A stretch of DNA of 64,000 nucleotides. Origin: Cacajao melanocephalus. Lineage: Eukaryota > Chordata > Mammalia > Primates > Pitheciidae. The notes below the pieces were generated by a model, which was given only the letters and a program-made list of their open reading frames with translations, was not told the DNA's origin and ran no database searches. The stretch lies in contig CAUYLG010026598.1 of NCBI GenBank assembly GCA_963573385.1, positions 1 through 64,000 on the forward strand, given 5' to 3'. The position numbers and the translations under genes were made by a program. Of this stretch, positions 21,226 through 35,689 are shown piece after piece; position 1 is the first letter of the stretch, and each line of letters opens with the position of its first letter.

Positions 21226-24200
21226 ACTAGATAGCGCCATCTTCCAAGGGAACAAGGGCCTGACAATGTATTCTCTATTTTCTACACAGTCAGAGGCAGA
21301 ACACAGTGCTACAATTGGGACTTAAAAAAAAAATCAACTTTGTATTATTTTTTTCCCTAATGACATTATGTGAAGGCTGATATTAATACAACTAAAAGTT
21401 TCATTTGCTGAGCACCACCTATAAACTACTGGGTGCCTGGAGAGGTGGGGTGGGGAGTCCTTGCATTTTACTACCATATCTGAGTCAGTTACCCAGCTTG
21501 TTAACTGGATCCCAGCACCTTCCCTGGAACCACCAATGTGTGTGACCCATAAAATAATGTAGGTCAGGACTCAACTCCAGAAAGCCTCTTCACTTGCCAC
21601 TTAACTTCCTGCCCTTGCTTTCCCTGGTTCTGTCTACTCTCTGGTGTCCAGAACCTGTAGGTGGCGGGGAGACCATCTGGACAGCCAAGCCTCCCAACCC
21701 TCCTGTGCTCAGACAGCCTCTCGCTTACCCATGGGGTTCAGAGCCGCAGCAAATGTGTGCTAAGCAGGTGCCCTCCCATGTCACAGGCAGCGCTGAGGCA
21801 GATGGCAAGCCCTCCAGGAGAGGCGAGGAAAGCCAGACTTGGACCTGGCAGCGGCTGTGGAATGCAGTCTTAACTGTGTAGATGCGGGAATATGAGGGGT
21901 AAGCCACTGGAAGGGGTGGTGTCCCGCTGCTCACGGGTTCCACAGCGGAGGCTGGGAGAATGGACAGCACCAGCTCATCCTCAGGAGGGAGAGGGTAGCC
22001 CTGCCCCTCCTCTCAACCTGTCTGGGACCAGCACCACTTCTAAGCCGTGGCAGCAGGAACTCCCCACGGGGAGTCTTCACAGGTGAAATGGATCCAATCC
22101 ACACACCTCCCTCACTCTCTGGTCTCAGGGACCACATCGGTCAAGAGCCTGTTTTCAATGAAAATAGCTCACTGTCAGGGGACCATTTCCCCCTCAACAT
22201 TTTATTAGGAAAACTTCCAAACCTGCACCAAAGTTGAAAGGATTGTACAGCGTGCATACATCTCCTCCCTACCTAGACCTTCCCTTCACATGTGACATGC
22301 TGCTTCACTGCATATCTAACCACCTGTCTGCCCATCCACCAATCGTATTTTTAAAGATGCATTACAAAGTGAGTTGCAGACACTGGTGCACTCCAGGGGT
22401 AGACTTAATACAGCTCTGGAATGCTCCAGTGGCTTGTCTATCACACCATTCCATAAACACAAACATACAAAAAGTAAGAGGCATGCTCAGTGCTATATTC
22501 CCAAGCAACAAAGATGGCACAGAGGCCAGGCGGGTGTTGTTTCCTTCCCTACTCTATTTGTTGTTGGCAGCACCATAAAATTTCCAAATGTAACATGGCA
22601 CAAAGTGCCAAAGTGTCAAGGGTTTGGAGAGGAGGTAGCCTATTCTTTTGCTGAAGGGCCTGGGCGTGGGGTGAGGCACGTGTGCTGAGGTAACTGGCCT
22701 TCCGTGTGAAAAGGCCTGCTGACTGCAGAGGGGAAGTGAGACAGCCAGGGTGCCTGCTGCTCTGCACTTCCCCCAGGATGGCTGAGGGGTGGAGAAGCCT
22801 AGCTGCTTTGGGTACATCTGATACCTTGCAGGCCTGAGAGTTCCACAGCCCAGCCCAAGGTCAAGGCGGTTGAGTGTGCCCCCAACCTAGGGTTTAAGAA
22901 GAGGAGTTAGGAGTCAAGGGTAGGAGAGGGTAGGAGCTGGTGACTCACCAGAGGTCACCACCATTCCTTGGAGAGGGACAGGACCCACAGCCAGAGCTGC
23001 TGGCCATTCCTGAAAGCTTCCTACCACCCTTGAGCCCAGCCAGGAGTGGCCAGGAAAACAGTGGTGTGCGGGGCCCAGCCCGCTTCTGGGGATGAGCCAG
23101 TGGGAGCTGTGGAGGGGCTGTGGGACATCAGAAAACCTTCATCTACATGGCTTTTTGGCCTCCAGTATTTGATGACTGCAAAGCAAAGCCCTAGCCAGCC
23201 AAAGCAGAAAATAAGCCCCAGGATTCAAACTTGAAATTGCTGAAGCCGCCAGAATACTTGTTCTTCGTGACTCTGATAATAGTCCCAGTTGAGTTTACCT
23301 TGGGTAGTTCCCTGCCTTTCAGAGACAGCCTAAAGCAGCGATGGCAAAGACTCTGCACAACTCCTTCCCCACACTTGTGGCAGACATCACTGTCTCCTCA
23401 CAGGAGTCTTCTCCAGGGGGCCTGGGCTTGGCCTCAGAATCCTCAACGCAGTCCTCCAAGTAGGTTCTACCAAGTGGTGGGAGCTGGCCCTCAAGTCACA
23501 ACTACGGTCCACCTTGGATTCAAGTTTCCAAGACTCCTTTAGAAAGCCTGACCCACACAGTCAAAAGCCACATAGGCCTGGTCACATTTTATCCTAATCC
23601 AAATGTCTCAGCTCCTGCAGTTGGGCCTCAACCTGCCTTTCCCTCAGCCTGCATGCTCAGAGATTGCCAGCATCTTCTGGTCAGCCTGGCCTCTCCTAAT
23701 GCCCTAGGAGGAACATGTGTCATTAAAATGACCAGGGTTATTTGGCCCTGTCCCAAGGATCAATAACCTATCAATCACCATCATAGGGATTTGGAATAAC
23801 ATCTTGGCTGACAGTGTTCAGAGGACCTCCATCAAAACAAAGCTAACGTCTGCCTCAGCAAAGTGAGTTAAACTTAATGATGCCCACAGAAAAAATATTT
23901 TCATTACACATAGATAGGGATATTGAAGGACGTGTGAAATCCCTGTGCAAGCTGTGAATTGCTACACACGCAAGTTATTATTAGTATCTTTGTTACAATG
24001 ATCGATGGCCAAATGGACAGGAAGTTGTAAACGTGTCTATTTACACAGATTTTCAGCATTATAGAATTCAACAGCTTTCCATCAGCAAAACAGTGCTTGT
24101 GTGGGCTATGGGCCAAGACACGGCCGCTTGCCTCCTCTTATAAAATTGAACGCTGGCCATTCAGAGGAAGGGGCAGGCTGGGAGGCAGGAGCGCAGCCAG

Positions 24201-24649
24201 TGGCCTGTAAGCCCAGGGAGACGTGAGAGGAAGCCCCCCATCAACACTCTGTGGAGGTCAAGGAAGGCAAATCCTAAACCAGCTATTAGGCTGCACCACA
24301 AACCAGTGAGGGCAGAATCCAGCCTGCAGGGGGTGAGGAGGTGGTGACAGTGAGTGTAGGCAACTCCCACAGGTAACCTAGTTGTGTGGGGACGGGGGAG
24401 ATGGGGCACAAGGAGAATGGGGGGTTTTGCAGATGGGATACATTTGAGCATTTTCAGATTCAGGAGAAAGTGCGGGCAGGGTGGGGAAATGAAGGAATCA
24501 AGGGAATGGCAAACTCTGAAGAGATCACAGTAGGGATGGAGTGGTAGGAAGGAGAGGCTGGGCTCAGGGCAAGGGTGTGGCCGTGGGGAGATGCTGAAGT
24601 CTTACATTCCAACAGCAGAGGAGTCCAGGGAAACAGCGTGACCAGCTGT

Positions 24650-24840
24650 TGACAAGCTGAGGGCATGGGCTGGAGCTCAGTTCAGATCCCTGTGTCACCT
24701 TGGGCAGGTCCCTAAACTCTGATGATCCATTTCCTCCTGTGTCGATGGGGATAATGCCTCCCTTGCAGGAATGCTGTCAGAAATACCAGCGCTACTGCAA
24801 GTGTACTGTACTATCTCTGGCACATGGGGCATCAGGACAT
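24650..24840 (+). mobile_element. MIR, plus strand
   Basis: The order tcagatccctgtgtcacctt, gggcaggtccctaaactctg, gtcgatggggataatgcctc and ctctggcacatgg matches a MIR in sense orientation. Confidence 0.75.
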
Positions 24841-25324
24841 GGGAGCTGGCGTTGCTGCGGATGCCACTGGAGTGGACACTCTAGGAACTCAGAGACCCAC
24901 ACGTAGTACAGCTTGTCCACAGGGAACTCGGGGCAGAGGGTGAGAGTGTGAGGCAGGACCAAGGTCTTCGGGGAATGTAGGGGTGACCAGGAGGTTAAGT
25001 GACAGGAAAAGTGGAGGGATGGCACAACCTCAAAAGAGGAGAGGGAGCAAAGGGGATGGAAGGCAAAGAGCCAAAGGTACTGCTGGCGGGGGGGCGGGGG
25101 GCAAGAAACGTGTGACCTGGGTGTGGGAGGCGTCCCCTCCCCCTGCCACCAGCCTCCCCAACCTCCCCCTACCCCGTGCTCTCAGGGACCAAGAGACCCA
25201 GGAGAAGGAGGGGGCGGGACTTCCGCATAAGGCTGAAGATAAAGAGGAGCCTGTTCACCATGGAACATGGGCGGTGGAGAACAGAGCTGGGATATGAAGA
25301 ACCACCTGGAAAAGGGGACGGGGG

Positions 25325-25533
25325 GTGCAGTGGTTAGCACAGGGATTCTGGAATCAGGGTGCTCAGTCTGGCCTCCTGAATCTGCTATTTATCAGCAGTG
25401 GCTGCTGTTTCACCCCTTTGTATACTGGTTTCCTCGCTTTTAAATGGGGCTAGTAAAAATGCCTTGCTGGTAGGGCTGTTGTGTGAGTTAGCTTGGTTAA
25501 CCTTTCTAACGCACTTAGAACACTGCTGGCTCA
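25325..25533 (+). mobile_element. MIR, 5' part (split by an L1 insertion)
   Basis: Starts gtgcagtggttagcacaggg and runs through ttaaatggggctagtaaaaa, gttgtgtgagttagc and gcacttagaacactgctggc. It is cut at 25533 by a truncated L1. MIR-like sequence resumes after 26596 (gtaaacatcactgcc). Confidence 0.8.
25517..25533. repeat. Target-site duplication of L1, left copy
   Basis: AGAACACTGCTGGCTCA, matching AGAACAGTGTTGGCTCA at 26580-26596 at 15 of 17 positions. Confidence 0.85.
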
Positions 25534-26579
25534 AAGTAGACAAATGGGATCTAATTAAACTCCAGAGCTTCTGTACAGCAAAGGAAACAATCATTAGAGT
25601 AAACTGGCAACCAACAAAATGGGAAAAAATTTTTGCAATCTACCCATCTGACAAAGTGCTAATATCCAGAATCTACAAAGAACTAAAACAGGTTTACAAG
25701 AAAAAAACAAACAAGCCCATTCAAAAGTGGGCGAAGGACATGAACAGACACTTTACAAAAGAAGACATCTATGAGGCCAACAAACATATGAAAAAATGCT
25801 CATCATCACTGGTCATCAGAGAAATGCAAATCAAAACCACATTGAGATACCATCTCACACCAGTTAGAATGGCGATCATTAAAACATCTGGAGACAACAG
25901 ATGCTGGAGAAGATGTGGAGAAATAAGAACACTTTTACACTGTTGGTGGGAGTGCAAATTACTGCAACCATTATGGAAGACAGTGTGGCGACTCCTCAAG
26001 GACCTAGAAATAGAAATACCATTTGACCCAGCAATCCCATTACTGGGTATATACCCAAAGAATTATAAATTGTTCTATTATAAAGACACTTGTACATGTA
26101 TGTTCACTGCAGCACTGTTTACAATAGCAAAGACCTGGAACCAACCCAAATGTCCATCAACAATAGACTGGATAAAGAAAACATGGCACATATACACCAT
26201 GGAATACTATGCAGCCATAAAAAACAATGAATTTGTGTCCTTCATAGGGACATGGATGAATCTGGAAACCATCATTCTCAGCAAACTGACCCAAGAACAG
26301 AAAATCAAACGCTGCATGTTCTCACTCATAGGCAGGTGTTGAACAATTAGAACACGTGGACACAGGGAGGGGAGCATCATACACTGCGGTCAGTTGGGGG
26401 GAACTAGCGGAGTGACAGTGGGGGGTGAGGAGGGTGGGGAGGGATAATGTGGGGAGAAATGCCAGGTATAGGTGATGGGGGGAGGAAGGCAGCAAACCAC
26501 CTTGCCATGTATGTACCTGTGCAACAATCCTGCATGATCTGCACATGTACCCCAGAACCTAAAGTACAATGAAAAAAAG
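25534..26579 (+). mobile_element. 5'-truncated primate L1 (ORF2 end and 3' UTR)
   Basis: The last part of L1 ORF2 is open without a stop from 25534 to 26342, about 269 residues of the reverse transcriptase protein's C-terminal region. This includes the cysteine/histidine segment [20 protein letters not shown]-rich 3' UTR follows, ending gtaccccagaacctaaagta and a short A tail. It lacks promoter, ORF1, endonuclease and RT core, so it cannot move. Flanking target duplications (25517-25533 and 26580-26596) differ at two of 17 bases. Confidence 0.95.
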
Positions 26580-26596
26580 AGAACAGTGTTGGCTCA
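26580..26596. repeat. Target-site duplication of L1, right copy
   Basis: AGAACAGTGTTGGCTCA follows directly on the A tail of the L1 and pairs with 25517-25533. Confidence 0.85.
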
Positions 26597-28824
26597 GTAA
26601 ACATCACTGCCTTATCACAGTGGGGTGTGCGGGGAGCATGGCACAGATCTTTTTGGAGGATGCGCAGGGGCACCCTTTTTGTCAGCCTGAATCAGAGACT
26701 TCCAGGGCTAAAGGGCCCTATAAGGTTACCTAGGCCATGCCCGGTCCGAAGCAAGAACACCCAGGACTGAAACCACTCAGGGCCTGAGGGAGCTGCTTGG
26801 CCAGTCTGAGCCTTGGCAGTGAGACTCACACCACAGAGGCCCCCTTTGGCCCTGCCTGGGGAGCTCCCTGAGGCATGCCAGAGCAGGGTACAGGGACCCT
26901 CACCAGGGCCTCTGAGGCAGGGCAGGGGACCCTCAGCTCTGGCCCAGAACAAAACCACTGCCTCATTCACCCCCAAACGCCACTCTGGGTCTGCAGAGGC
27001 CCAGGGCAGCCGTGGGTGACCGCAGAGGGCTAGCGGGACACAGTGGGGCTGGAGAAAGGAAGGAGCCAGCTTGGGATGGGGCAGAAATGAGGAGGAGTTC
27101 TCTTCTTCCCATCCTCACCCAGCTCAGCATTCTAACCAGGCAGACGTCAGACCCTCAGGGTACAAATCATCTCTCCATAGCTGGCTCAAAAATAGTTTCC
27201 ACTAGCTCTGCAATGTACTGTGGCTTCCCTGGCTTCCCTCCGTGCAGCTCCATCCCCTCCGGGAGTCCATTCTGGCTCACAGAAGGCTGAGGAGGGAGGA
27301 CTGGGCTCAGAGCCTGAGACAGGAGGGCCGCCCTCTCTCTCTTCTCATGGCCTGTCCCCCTCCCCCATGCCCGTGGTCAGTGTCTCCTGCACACACACTC
27401 ACTTCCTCCTGCTTCCTCTCATCGGCTCCTCTCAGTTTCTACCTCTCACAGTGTCCCCAGCCCCCTGCCCCCCATGTTTCCCCACTCTTCTCATATCCCC
27501 CTGGGGACCCTCCCCTCTCCTCGACAGCGTGCCCTCCTCCTTCCTCTTCCCCTCCATACACGGCCATGTAAACAGGAAGTGGTTCAAAGACATAGAGGGA
27601 GTGTGGCTGGAAGCCTTTACCCACAGGAGGAAATTTCTCCATCACCCAAAGTCAGATTTCATGTGTGTTCTGTGTGACAGCTCTGTGTGAGACCCTGGAC
27701 CCGGCCTCTGGAACTCTCCATCAACTGTCATAAGCAGAGCAGGAAGCCAAGCCAGCCGCTTGTGTGCTTCAGGTCACTGGTGTCTGTGTGGCTGGGGGCG
27801 TGTGACTCTGGCAAGCTAGGGCAGCCGGGATGCAGCAGCGGGAGAGAGCTCGGTGACACAGACCTGGGGAGAGCTCAGCAACAGACTGGCTTGGTGCTCA
27901 CATGCTGGGCCAACCACAGTCCTCTCTGGAGCACCAGAGCCAGAGCCTGGATGGCTGTCTGTGGTCAAACACATACACAAGCTTCTGAGGGCTGTGGCCT
28001 CTGTCTAGGGCTCTGAAGATTTCCTGGGGGGAAATCCCTCCTAAGAAGCGCTATTCCTGGCTCTTTGCTGACAAGCAGGTTGGGGTTACGTAACAGATCC
28101 CTTGTCCTCCCATGCCCTCATATGTCCCCGCCTGGCCTGTGCTGCCTGGTGTCTCCCAGCCTGGTGCCCACGGGAATGTGCCCATCCTACTATTTTCCCT
28201 CTCCCCTCCATGCGCTGGCCTTGATTCTAGGAAAAGTAAAGAACAGAGATTTCTGAAATGCACAGGTCGTGTTCCCAGCTCCCTCACAAGGGATCTCAGC
28301 TTGGGTCCAGGCACCTCAGCAGCAACTAAATACACCTCCCAAGGGCAAGAGAGAAGTTGCTCTTGAAAAGTTTTGTTCTTTTATAGGTTTCCTGCGCCTG
28401 TAAACACAGCATTATCACACCCAGGAGGAGTTACGGCCTGGAGAATTTGCCAACTAAGGCTGTTTCTCTCACAAAGAAAGCACAGCTCTCCCTTGCTTAA
28501 ACCATCCCTGGAACTCAGCTTTGGTGGAACGTCTCCCCTGCTCTCCTCAGTCCTATCTTTGTTCCTCCACTGTGCAACGCCTCGGACCTGCCAGCTCTCT
28601 GAGCTGGTGCTCCCATGCAACTTCACCTACATATCTGCTAGCTCTGGGCAGTGGTCCACGTTCCTCACCAATAAAAGAGGAATAGTGCCTTGTCTATCTT
28701 ACAGGATCAGGGATATTCTTAGTCAATGTGCAATAAAGAAATGTATGTTTTACTTCAATGTTTACTGCCTTCTGGGAACTTGTAATTCCACTGAGATAAC
28801 AAACCATTAAAATCTCTTAATAAT

Positions 28825-29085
28825 AGTAAAACTTTATGGAATTCTTACAATAGGCTGGGCATGGATCTAAGTATTTTACATGGATTATCTCATTCATGAG
28901 TCCTCCCAATAATAACGCTATGTTATGGTATAATTATATTACCCTAATTTTTACAGACGTGGAAATGAGGCACAGAGAAGCCAAGTAAGTGATCCAAAGC
29001 CACACAGCAGGCAGGTGGCAGGGCTGGAATTTGAACTACATCTGTTTGACCAGAAGCCCATACTCCTAACCACTATGAAAAGAGA
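28825..29085 (-). mobile_element. MIR, minus strand
   Basis: Reverse-oriented MIR: ttttacatggattatctcat, gacgtggaaatgaggcacag, ccaaagccacacagcaggca and a tcctaaccactatg end. Confidence 0.8.
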
Positions 29086-29246
29086 GCATTTCAAGGAGGG
29101 CATGGTCAACAGAGTCCACTACAGCTGAGAAGTCAAGTATGATGAGGGCTGAGAGCCCATGAGATATATCAAGACAAGGTCACAGGGGATCTGGGAAGAT
29201 CTATTTTAGTGGAGTCACGGGACTGAATCCAAATTAGACTGAGTTA

Positions 29247-29607
<361 letters not shown>

Positions 29608-29696
29608 TGTGTTTGTGAATATGAAGGTAAGAGGAGCTCACAGTGAGTGATCCCTTCTCTTCTCTTTCTTTTTTTTAATATTTTAAGATTAAATAG

Positions 29697-30030
<334 letters not shown>

Positions 30031-30927
30031 TCAAAAGCTGACTCAAAGACTTAGTTAAGAGACACAGGTATAGAATCACTTAGCACACTGATGGACTTGT
30101 TTGCTGGTCTGCCTCATCTCATTAACCTACAAACCCACCACACAATCAAAGCCTGTGTTATATGTGTGTCTGTGCCCCACACCTAGCATGGTGTCAGGTG
30201 TGTAGAGGATGCTCAGAACATGCTGTTGGTTGGTTGTGGTTGAGAACATCACCAGGACAAACCTCAAATCCTGGGGGAAGACATCCAATGCTGGACATTA
30301 GAAAAAAACAGAAGTATTATTGATACCTGAAGAGCAAATGTGATTCTTGAGATATTTCAGATTCTTAACAAATGTCCAGAAAACCCAGAGACTTCAGGGT
30401 AACATGAGAAAAAGATGATTAAGAAGTATCTTTCCTCTGGCAGAACATGGTTGTAGTCACACAGAAATCACAGCCTTGTGTGTCCCATTATTCTTGCACA
30501 TTGTTTGAATTTCTCCAGCAAAAGGCCTTTAGAGATGGAAACAATGATGCATCTTTGGTCTCAGGGACAGCTGCTCCTCTGTCTGTGGCATATTGTCAAC
30601 AAACCAGCCCCATCAGTCAGCTGGTGGTGATTCCCAACGGGCAATGCCCTGACAAGCCCCTCACCCTTTGTCCTTCATTGGCCGGACCACATGGGGCATT
30701 CTGTATCTGAGTAGCAAAATACCACTGCTATTTAAAAAAAAAAAAAAAGAAAAGAAAAAGGTGATGTTGCCTTAAGTCAAGGTTCTCCAAACCTCAACAT
30801 TAACTTTCTGAGTTGATGGTACTGGCTAGAAAGCTAAGACTCCATTGTAAAAAGCAACAGAACCGTCTCAAAGGCTATCTCTGCCTTTCTGGTCTTAGCC
30901 ACCTGATTTCTCTATGCTGATGCCAGC

Positions 30928-31222
30928 TGGGTGCAATGGCTTATGCCTGCAATCCCAGCACTTTGGGAGGCTAAGGTGGAATGATCCCTTGAGTCAAGAG
31001 TTGTAGACCAGCCTCAGCAACATAGTGAGACCCCCATGTCTACAAAAAATTAAAAATTAGCCAGGCATGGTGGCACATGTCTGTAGTCCCAGCTACTTGG
31101 AAGGCTGAGGTGGGAGGACTGCTTGAGCCCGGGAGTCAAAGCCTGCAATGAGTGGTAACTGTCACCACAACTCCAGCCTGGGAGAGAGAGTGAGACCCTG
31201 TCTCAGAAAACGACGACAAGAA
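30928..31222 (+). mobile_element. Alu (J-like), plus strand
   Basis: gctgggtgcaatggcttatg start, ggcatggtggcacatgtctg right arm and a degraded tail ending tctcagaaaacgacgac. Confidence 0.9.
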
Positions 31223-32634
31223 AACTCCAATCAATGCTGATGCCCAGCTGCAATGTCACAGGGAGATGACGGCACTGGAGGGGAGATGGAAAAATCCTGT
31301 GTTCTTTAATGAACTCACCTTTCCAGTTTCAAAGAAGTCTAAAACCAGCTGAGTAAAATCAACCATAGTCCTCTTCTAGGACCCTGAGAATGCTGATTCA
31401 GAAAGAAAAACAGAAGGCTGTAGCCAAAAGAAATAGAGGTACTTCAGGTCAACACCTCGGGTTTGGCTTAACCTGCCCAATCCGCCTGGCAGGCACTTCT
31501 GGGGACATGCCAACCACATCTGGAAAGTGTGAACTCACCACCCTCTTGGTCACTGCAACAGGATGCAAGGGTTACTATTTTCGAACTGGAAACGGTCATG
31601 GTATTGTGGTTGGTTAACAGTTCCCATATTCCACCCCAGGTTGGCCGCTGTTCAGAGACTAGCTGCATTCTCAAAGGACGGAGGTGGTTTGGAATGTGCC
31701 ATGTGTAGGCCACACTGAAGCTTGGCTGCCCAGACCCCAGTCAAGCCATGAGATGGAGGGACGCAGTTGCTCAGAAGAAGAGCAGCCCCCTACGGTTAGG
31801 GGAGGTAGACTTTTCTTGGGTCAAGACTTTTGGCCCAAAATTTCAGCAGGGAGTAAGGTCCACACGCCAGTCTTCTCAGCCTTAGCTTCCCATATGGGCA
31901 GGGTGAGTGACAGCACACCAATCTCCTGGCACAGTAATAACAAGTAAATGAGATCGTTCACGTCAAAAGCATTTTATAAATGAGAAGAGGCTAAGGTGCA
32001 CTTGTAGGTTTAGCATCATCAATAACAACAGGCAGATAACCACTGAATACTAAGAGGAGCTTGTGTCTTTGATGAGATCGTAGTCACGAAATGATGAGCA
32101 CCTCAGCTAGTCGCATGGTCCACCTGTGTCCTTCAGACCTGGTTCACTGTGTCTGACATAACCTTACGTAACCCAGAGGAACTCACTTAGGAAAACAGGG
32201 GCTAAGTATTTCCTAAGATTTTGACAGAGATAAAGAACACTTATGAGGTAGGACTTGGAAAATGTGGGTTAAGTGCCAGGGTGGTGGGAAGGGTCTTAAG
32301 CTAATCAAAAAAAGTGAATTTAGGTAGAAATGAGCTAACTGTTTACCTGCAAAAGGCAGTGTAAGGTTCTCCCAGTCTGACTCTATAATCAAAAATCACA
32401 AGGAGCCCTAAGTTCTGGGCTTCAATTTCCCCAGATGTAAAGGGTCAAAGCAGGCAATGCACAGTAGTCACACCATGTGGGACAGGCTCTGTTAGGAAAG
32501 GCATGAAATGCAAAAACATCCTCCCAGTTAGGGCTTGCTCATGATACATCAGTGCAAAATACTAACAAATGAGCCTGTTTGTTTCCAAGGAAATGATCTC
32601 AATATAGTGAAAAGGCCATTAAAATAGATTCTCA

Positions 32635-32800
32635 GCTGGGTGCAGTGGCTCACATCTGTAATCCTAACACTCTGGAAGGCTGAGAAGGGAGGACTGCTTG
32701 AGCCCAGGAGTTCGAGGCTGCAGTGAGCAATTGAGTATACCACTGTACTGCAGCCTGGGCAACAGGGCAAGACCCTGTCTCTTTAAAAAAAAAAAAAGAA
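32635..32800 (+). mobile_element. Alu monomer (FLAM-like), plus strand
   Basis: A single arm: ctgggtgcagtggctcacat, then gagttcgaggctgcagtgag and tgcagcctgggcaacagggc before an A tail. There is no second arm. It resembles 7SL-derived free left monomers. Confidence 0.8.
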
Positions 32801-33929
32801 GATTCTCCTCACATCATAGTTTTGCCTAGTGCTAAAGGTCAACTTCATGACGTCAAGTAACATACCAACCTGGGTTGCATACTTCTTTAGCTTAGGGACA
32901 TCTGGACTCACTTGATAGACTTTGGGGGTGATGGCTGTGGGGTGGAGTGACAGCAGGTTCCATCCTCTGGGTCAGAGAGCAACAGTCAGAGCCCAGGAAG
33001 GTACCCCGGAAAGAGGAAGGAAACCTTCGAGTGGGTCAGACTTGGAGCAACTTCCAGACTCAAGGGAGCTTTTGGATCTGGGTGGAGCTCTTAGGTCAGT
33101 GCTCTGAGCACGACAGACACTCACCCCAAAGATCAACATAGCTCCATCCGGACCTGCCCCACCTCGCCAGAGGCACTAAGCAGCAGAAGCCAATGAATAA
33201 CCAACTATGTCGAAGCACCTAAAGCCAAGACCAAACTCAAAGTGTCAGCTCAACCCCTAAGAAATGGAACAAAAGGAGCCTTAAGAATAACCATTTCAGC
33301 CACCAGAGGTCTCTCGCAGTTTTAAATTTAAACATGGAAAATTTTCCAACATGTTATAATATCAAAAGGCTAATACCACCCACACCTCAAGCCTACATGA
33401 CTAAGCTCTTATCTTCGGCATTCTTAGGTCTTCCTAGTCTTTTCCTTTGCTTTTTAAATGTAATTATTTTCTTCAGAAGCCAAACCTCACGACCTTAAGG
33501 ACCAGGGCTGAAGTTCAAAGGCACACACAGAACCCTCGGCACAGAATTCTGTTTGCAAACTTCTCTTCCTAAGCAGAGGGAAGGGGACAGTGAGGGGATG
33601 TCCAACGCTTAGATTTTCAGAATCACAGGTGATTTGCTGCTTAAGATGTTTCTGGACACAGGAACTGAGCAGTAAGCAAAAGCACTGACAAAACTCCATT
33701 TCCCGAGCTAAGCTCAGAGCACCAAGAAGGCAGGTTCTCAAAATGCTTCCCAACCCTCTGTTTTTTGTCTTTCAAGATCTCAGAGAAGTCTGAATGGTAA
33801 AGGTAGAAGCATAAGATGATTCATGTTCGCATTCCTCATTTCTAGAAAGTTTCAAGCGAAAAAGCAGATTTTTATTGTCCAATTTTTATTGTCCAGGGGC
33901 AATAAAAATTTAGAAATTAATTCAACACT

Positions 33930-34015
33930 GAAACTCCAGCTGTATATCCCTGGCAGCCAGTACAACATTTGGATTATGAAGAACGCTCAATGAACTTTTG
34001 TTGAATGAGATGAAT
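33930..34015 (+). mobile_element. Possible L2 3' end
   Basis: tatatccctggcagccagta ... acgctcaatgaacttttgtt gaatga follows the usual L2 3' terminal pattern. Confidence 0.5.
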
Positions 34016-34300
34016 GCAGCAACCTGCCTAGCACAAAGTGACCTTCAATGAGAGATCATTGTTTCTGTATTTGTAGCTGCATTGTCTCAGATCAGATACT
34101 TATTAAGCTCTGGTTTTTCCAAAGCTCTGGTTTCTCCAACCACAAGCTGCAAGAGGCTGGCTGACTCCAGAGATGAGCAGTCCAGCTGGCTCACGTCACT
34201 AGTTTAAAAGATACATTATTTCATTATAGGATCAAGTTTTACATTTTGGTACCTTTTTGCCTTTCAAGTGAACTTGAGCAGTGGCTAGAAACAGATGGAT

Positions 34301-34588
34301 TTTTTTTTTTTTTTGAGATAGAATCTAGCTGTCGTCCAGGCTGGAGTGCAGCGGCATGATCTCTGCTCACTGCAACCTCCACCTCCTGGGCTCAAGCGAT
34401 TCTTCCCACTTCAGCCTCCCAAGTAGCTGAGACCACAGACAGACATTACCAGGCCTGGCTAATTTTTTGTAGAGATAGGGTCTGGCTATGTTACCCAGGC
34501 TGGTCTTGAACTCCTGAGCTCAAGCAATCCACCCACCACGTTGGCCTCCCAAAGTGCTAGGATTACAGGTGAGCCACTGCCCCCAGCC
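34301..34588 (-). mobile_element. Alu, minus strand
   Basis: Poly-T, gagatagaatctagctgtcg, ctggagtgcagcggcatgat, ending gtgagccactgcccccagcc. Confidence 0.93.
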
Positions 34589-34594
34589 CCAGGA

Positions 34595-34720
34595 GAAAAA
34601 TGTACTCAGTGTCCCTGGTGCAAGGAGCTTTATAGATACTGTCCTGTTGGTTCCTCACAACTCTTCTGGGGTAGGTTTTTCCTCCTTATTTGATAGATAA
34701 TAAAAAATCTAGGTTTGTCT
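34595..34720 (-). mobile_element. Possible MIR remnant
   Basis: aggagctttatagatactgt, gttcctcacaactcttctgg and ttgatagataataa resemble the reverse MIR 3' half; diverged. Confidence 0.4.
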
Positions 34721-34964
34721 CATTCCAAAGCCATTTTCCTTTCCATTAAATAAGAGGCCTCCAAAGGCTTTTGCAGTATTCCTGTGCAGGGGACATGGAG
34801 AAACATCTCTGTGCTGGTTGATGACATGGTTTCTGGCAGCTCTGCCTGTGTTGTCATTGCCTAAGGAACATGCATTATCCTCAGCCATCCTGTACATGGT
34901 ATCCTGCCCAATTATCACTTCCACTCACAGGTGTCTCATTCCTTATGACAGTTATTGAAGAATC

Positions 34965-35325
<361 letters not shown>

Positions 35326-35689
35326 TCAGAGCCATCATACTTGAGTACTCCAAAATGGAACAGGACTCTCCTGGCCCTCATGGTCATGTACATATTTAGG
35401 ATTTCTATGCTACCAGGTGAGGAAAATTGCTACACTGGTTTCTGAAGCTCTGCCTGGAGGCTTCTTTTGGGAGGGGTCCTTTCTCTGGAAGATATATTCT
35501 GCATCCTTGTATTTGCTAAAAGCATCTGGGTAACCATCAACAAACTGAGCAGAGATTAATGTATATGAAAAACCTGAAGATATTTCTAGGTGCTCCTATC
35601 AGAGGCACACAGTTGTGGTGATCCTACCAAGAGGACCCTTTCCTGGAGGTTAAATATGTCCAATCTAGGTTCATTCACAAGGTACTTTT

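Noticed and set aside
25398..26342. 314-codon open frame that could be taken as a gene
   Set aside because: From 25534 on it is the C-terminal part of L1 ORF2. The first 45 codons are chance extension into the host MIR.
32635..32800. Possible 7SL RNA gene
   Set aside because: Only one Alu-type arm with an A tail; a retroposed monomer, not a 300-nt 7SL gene.
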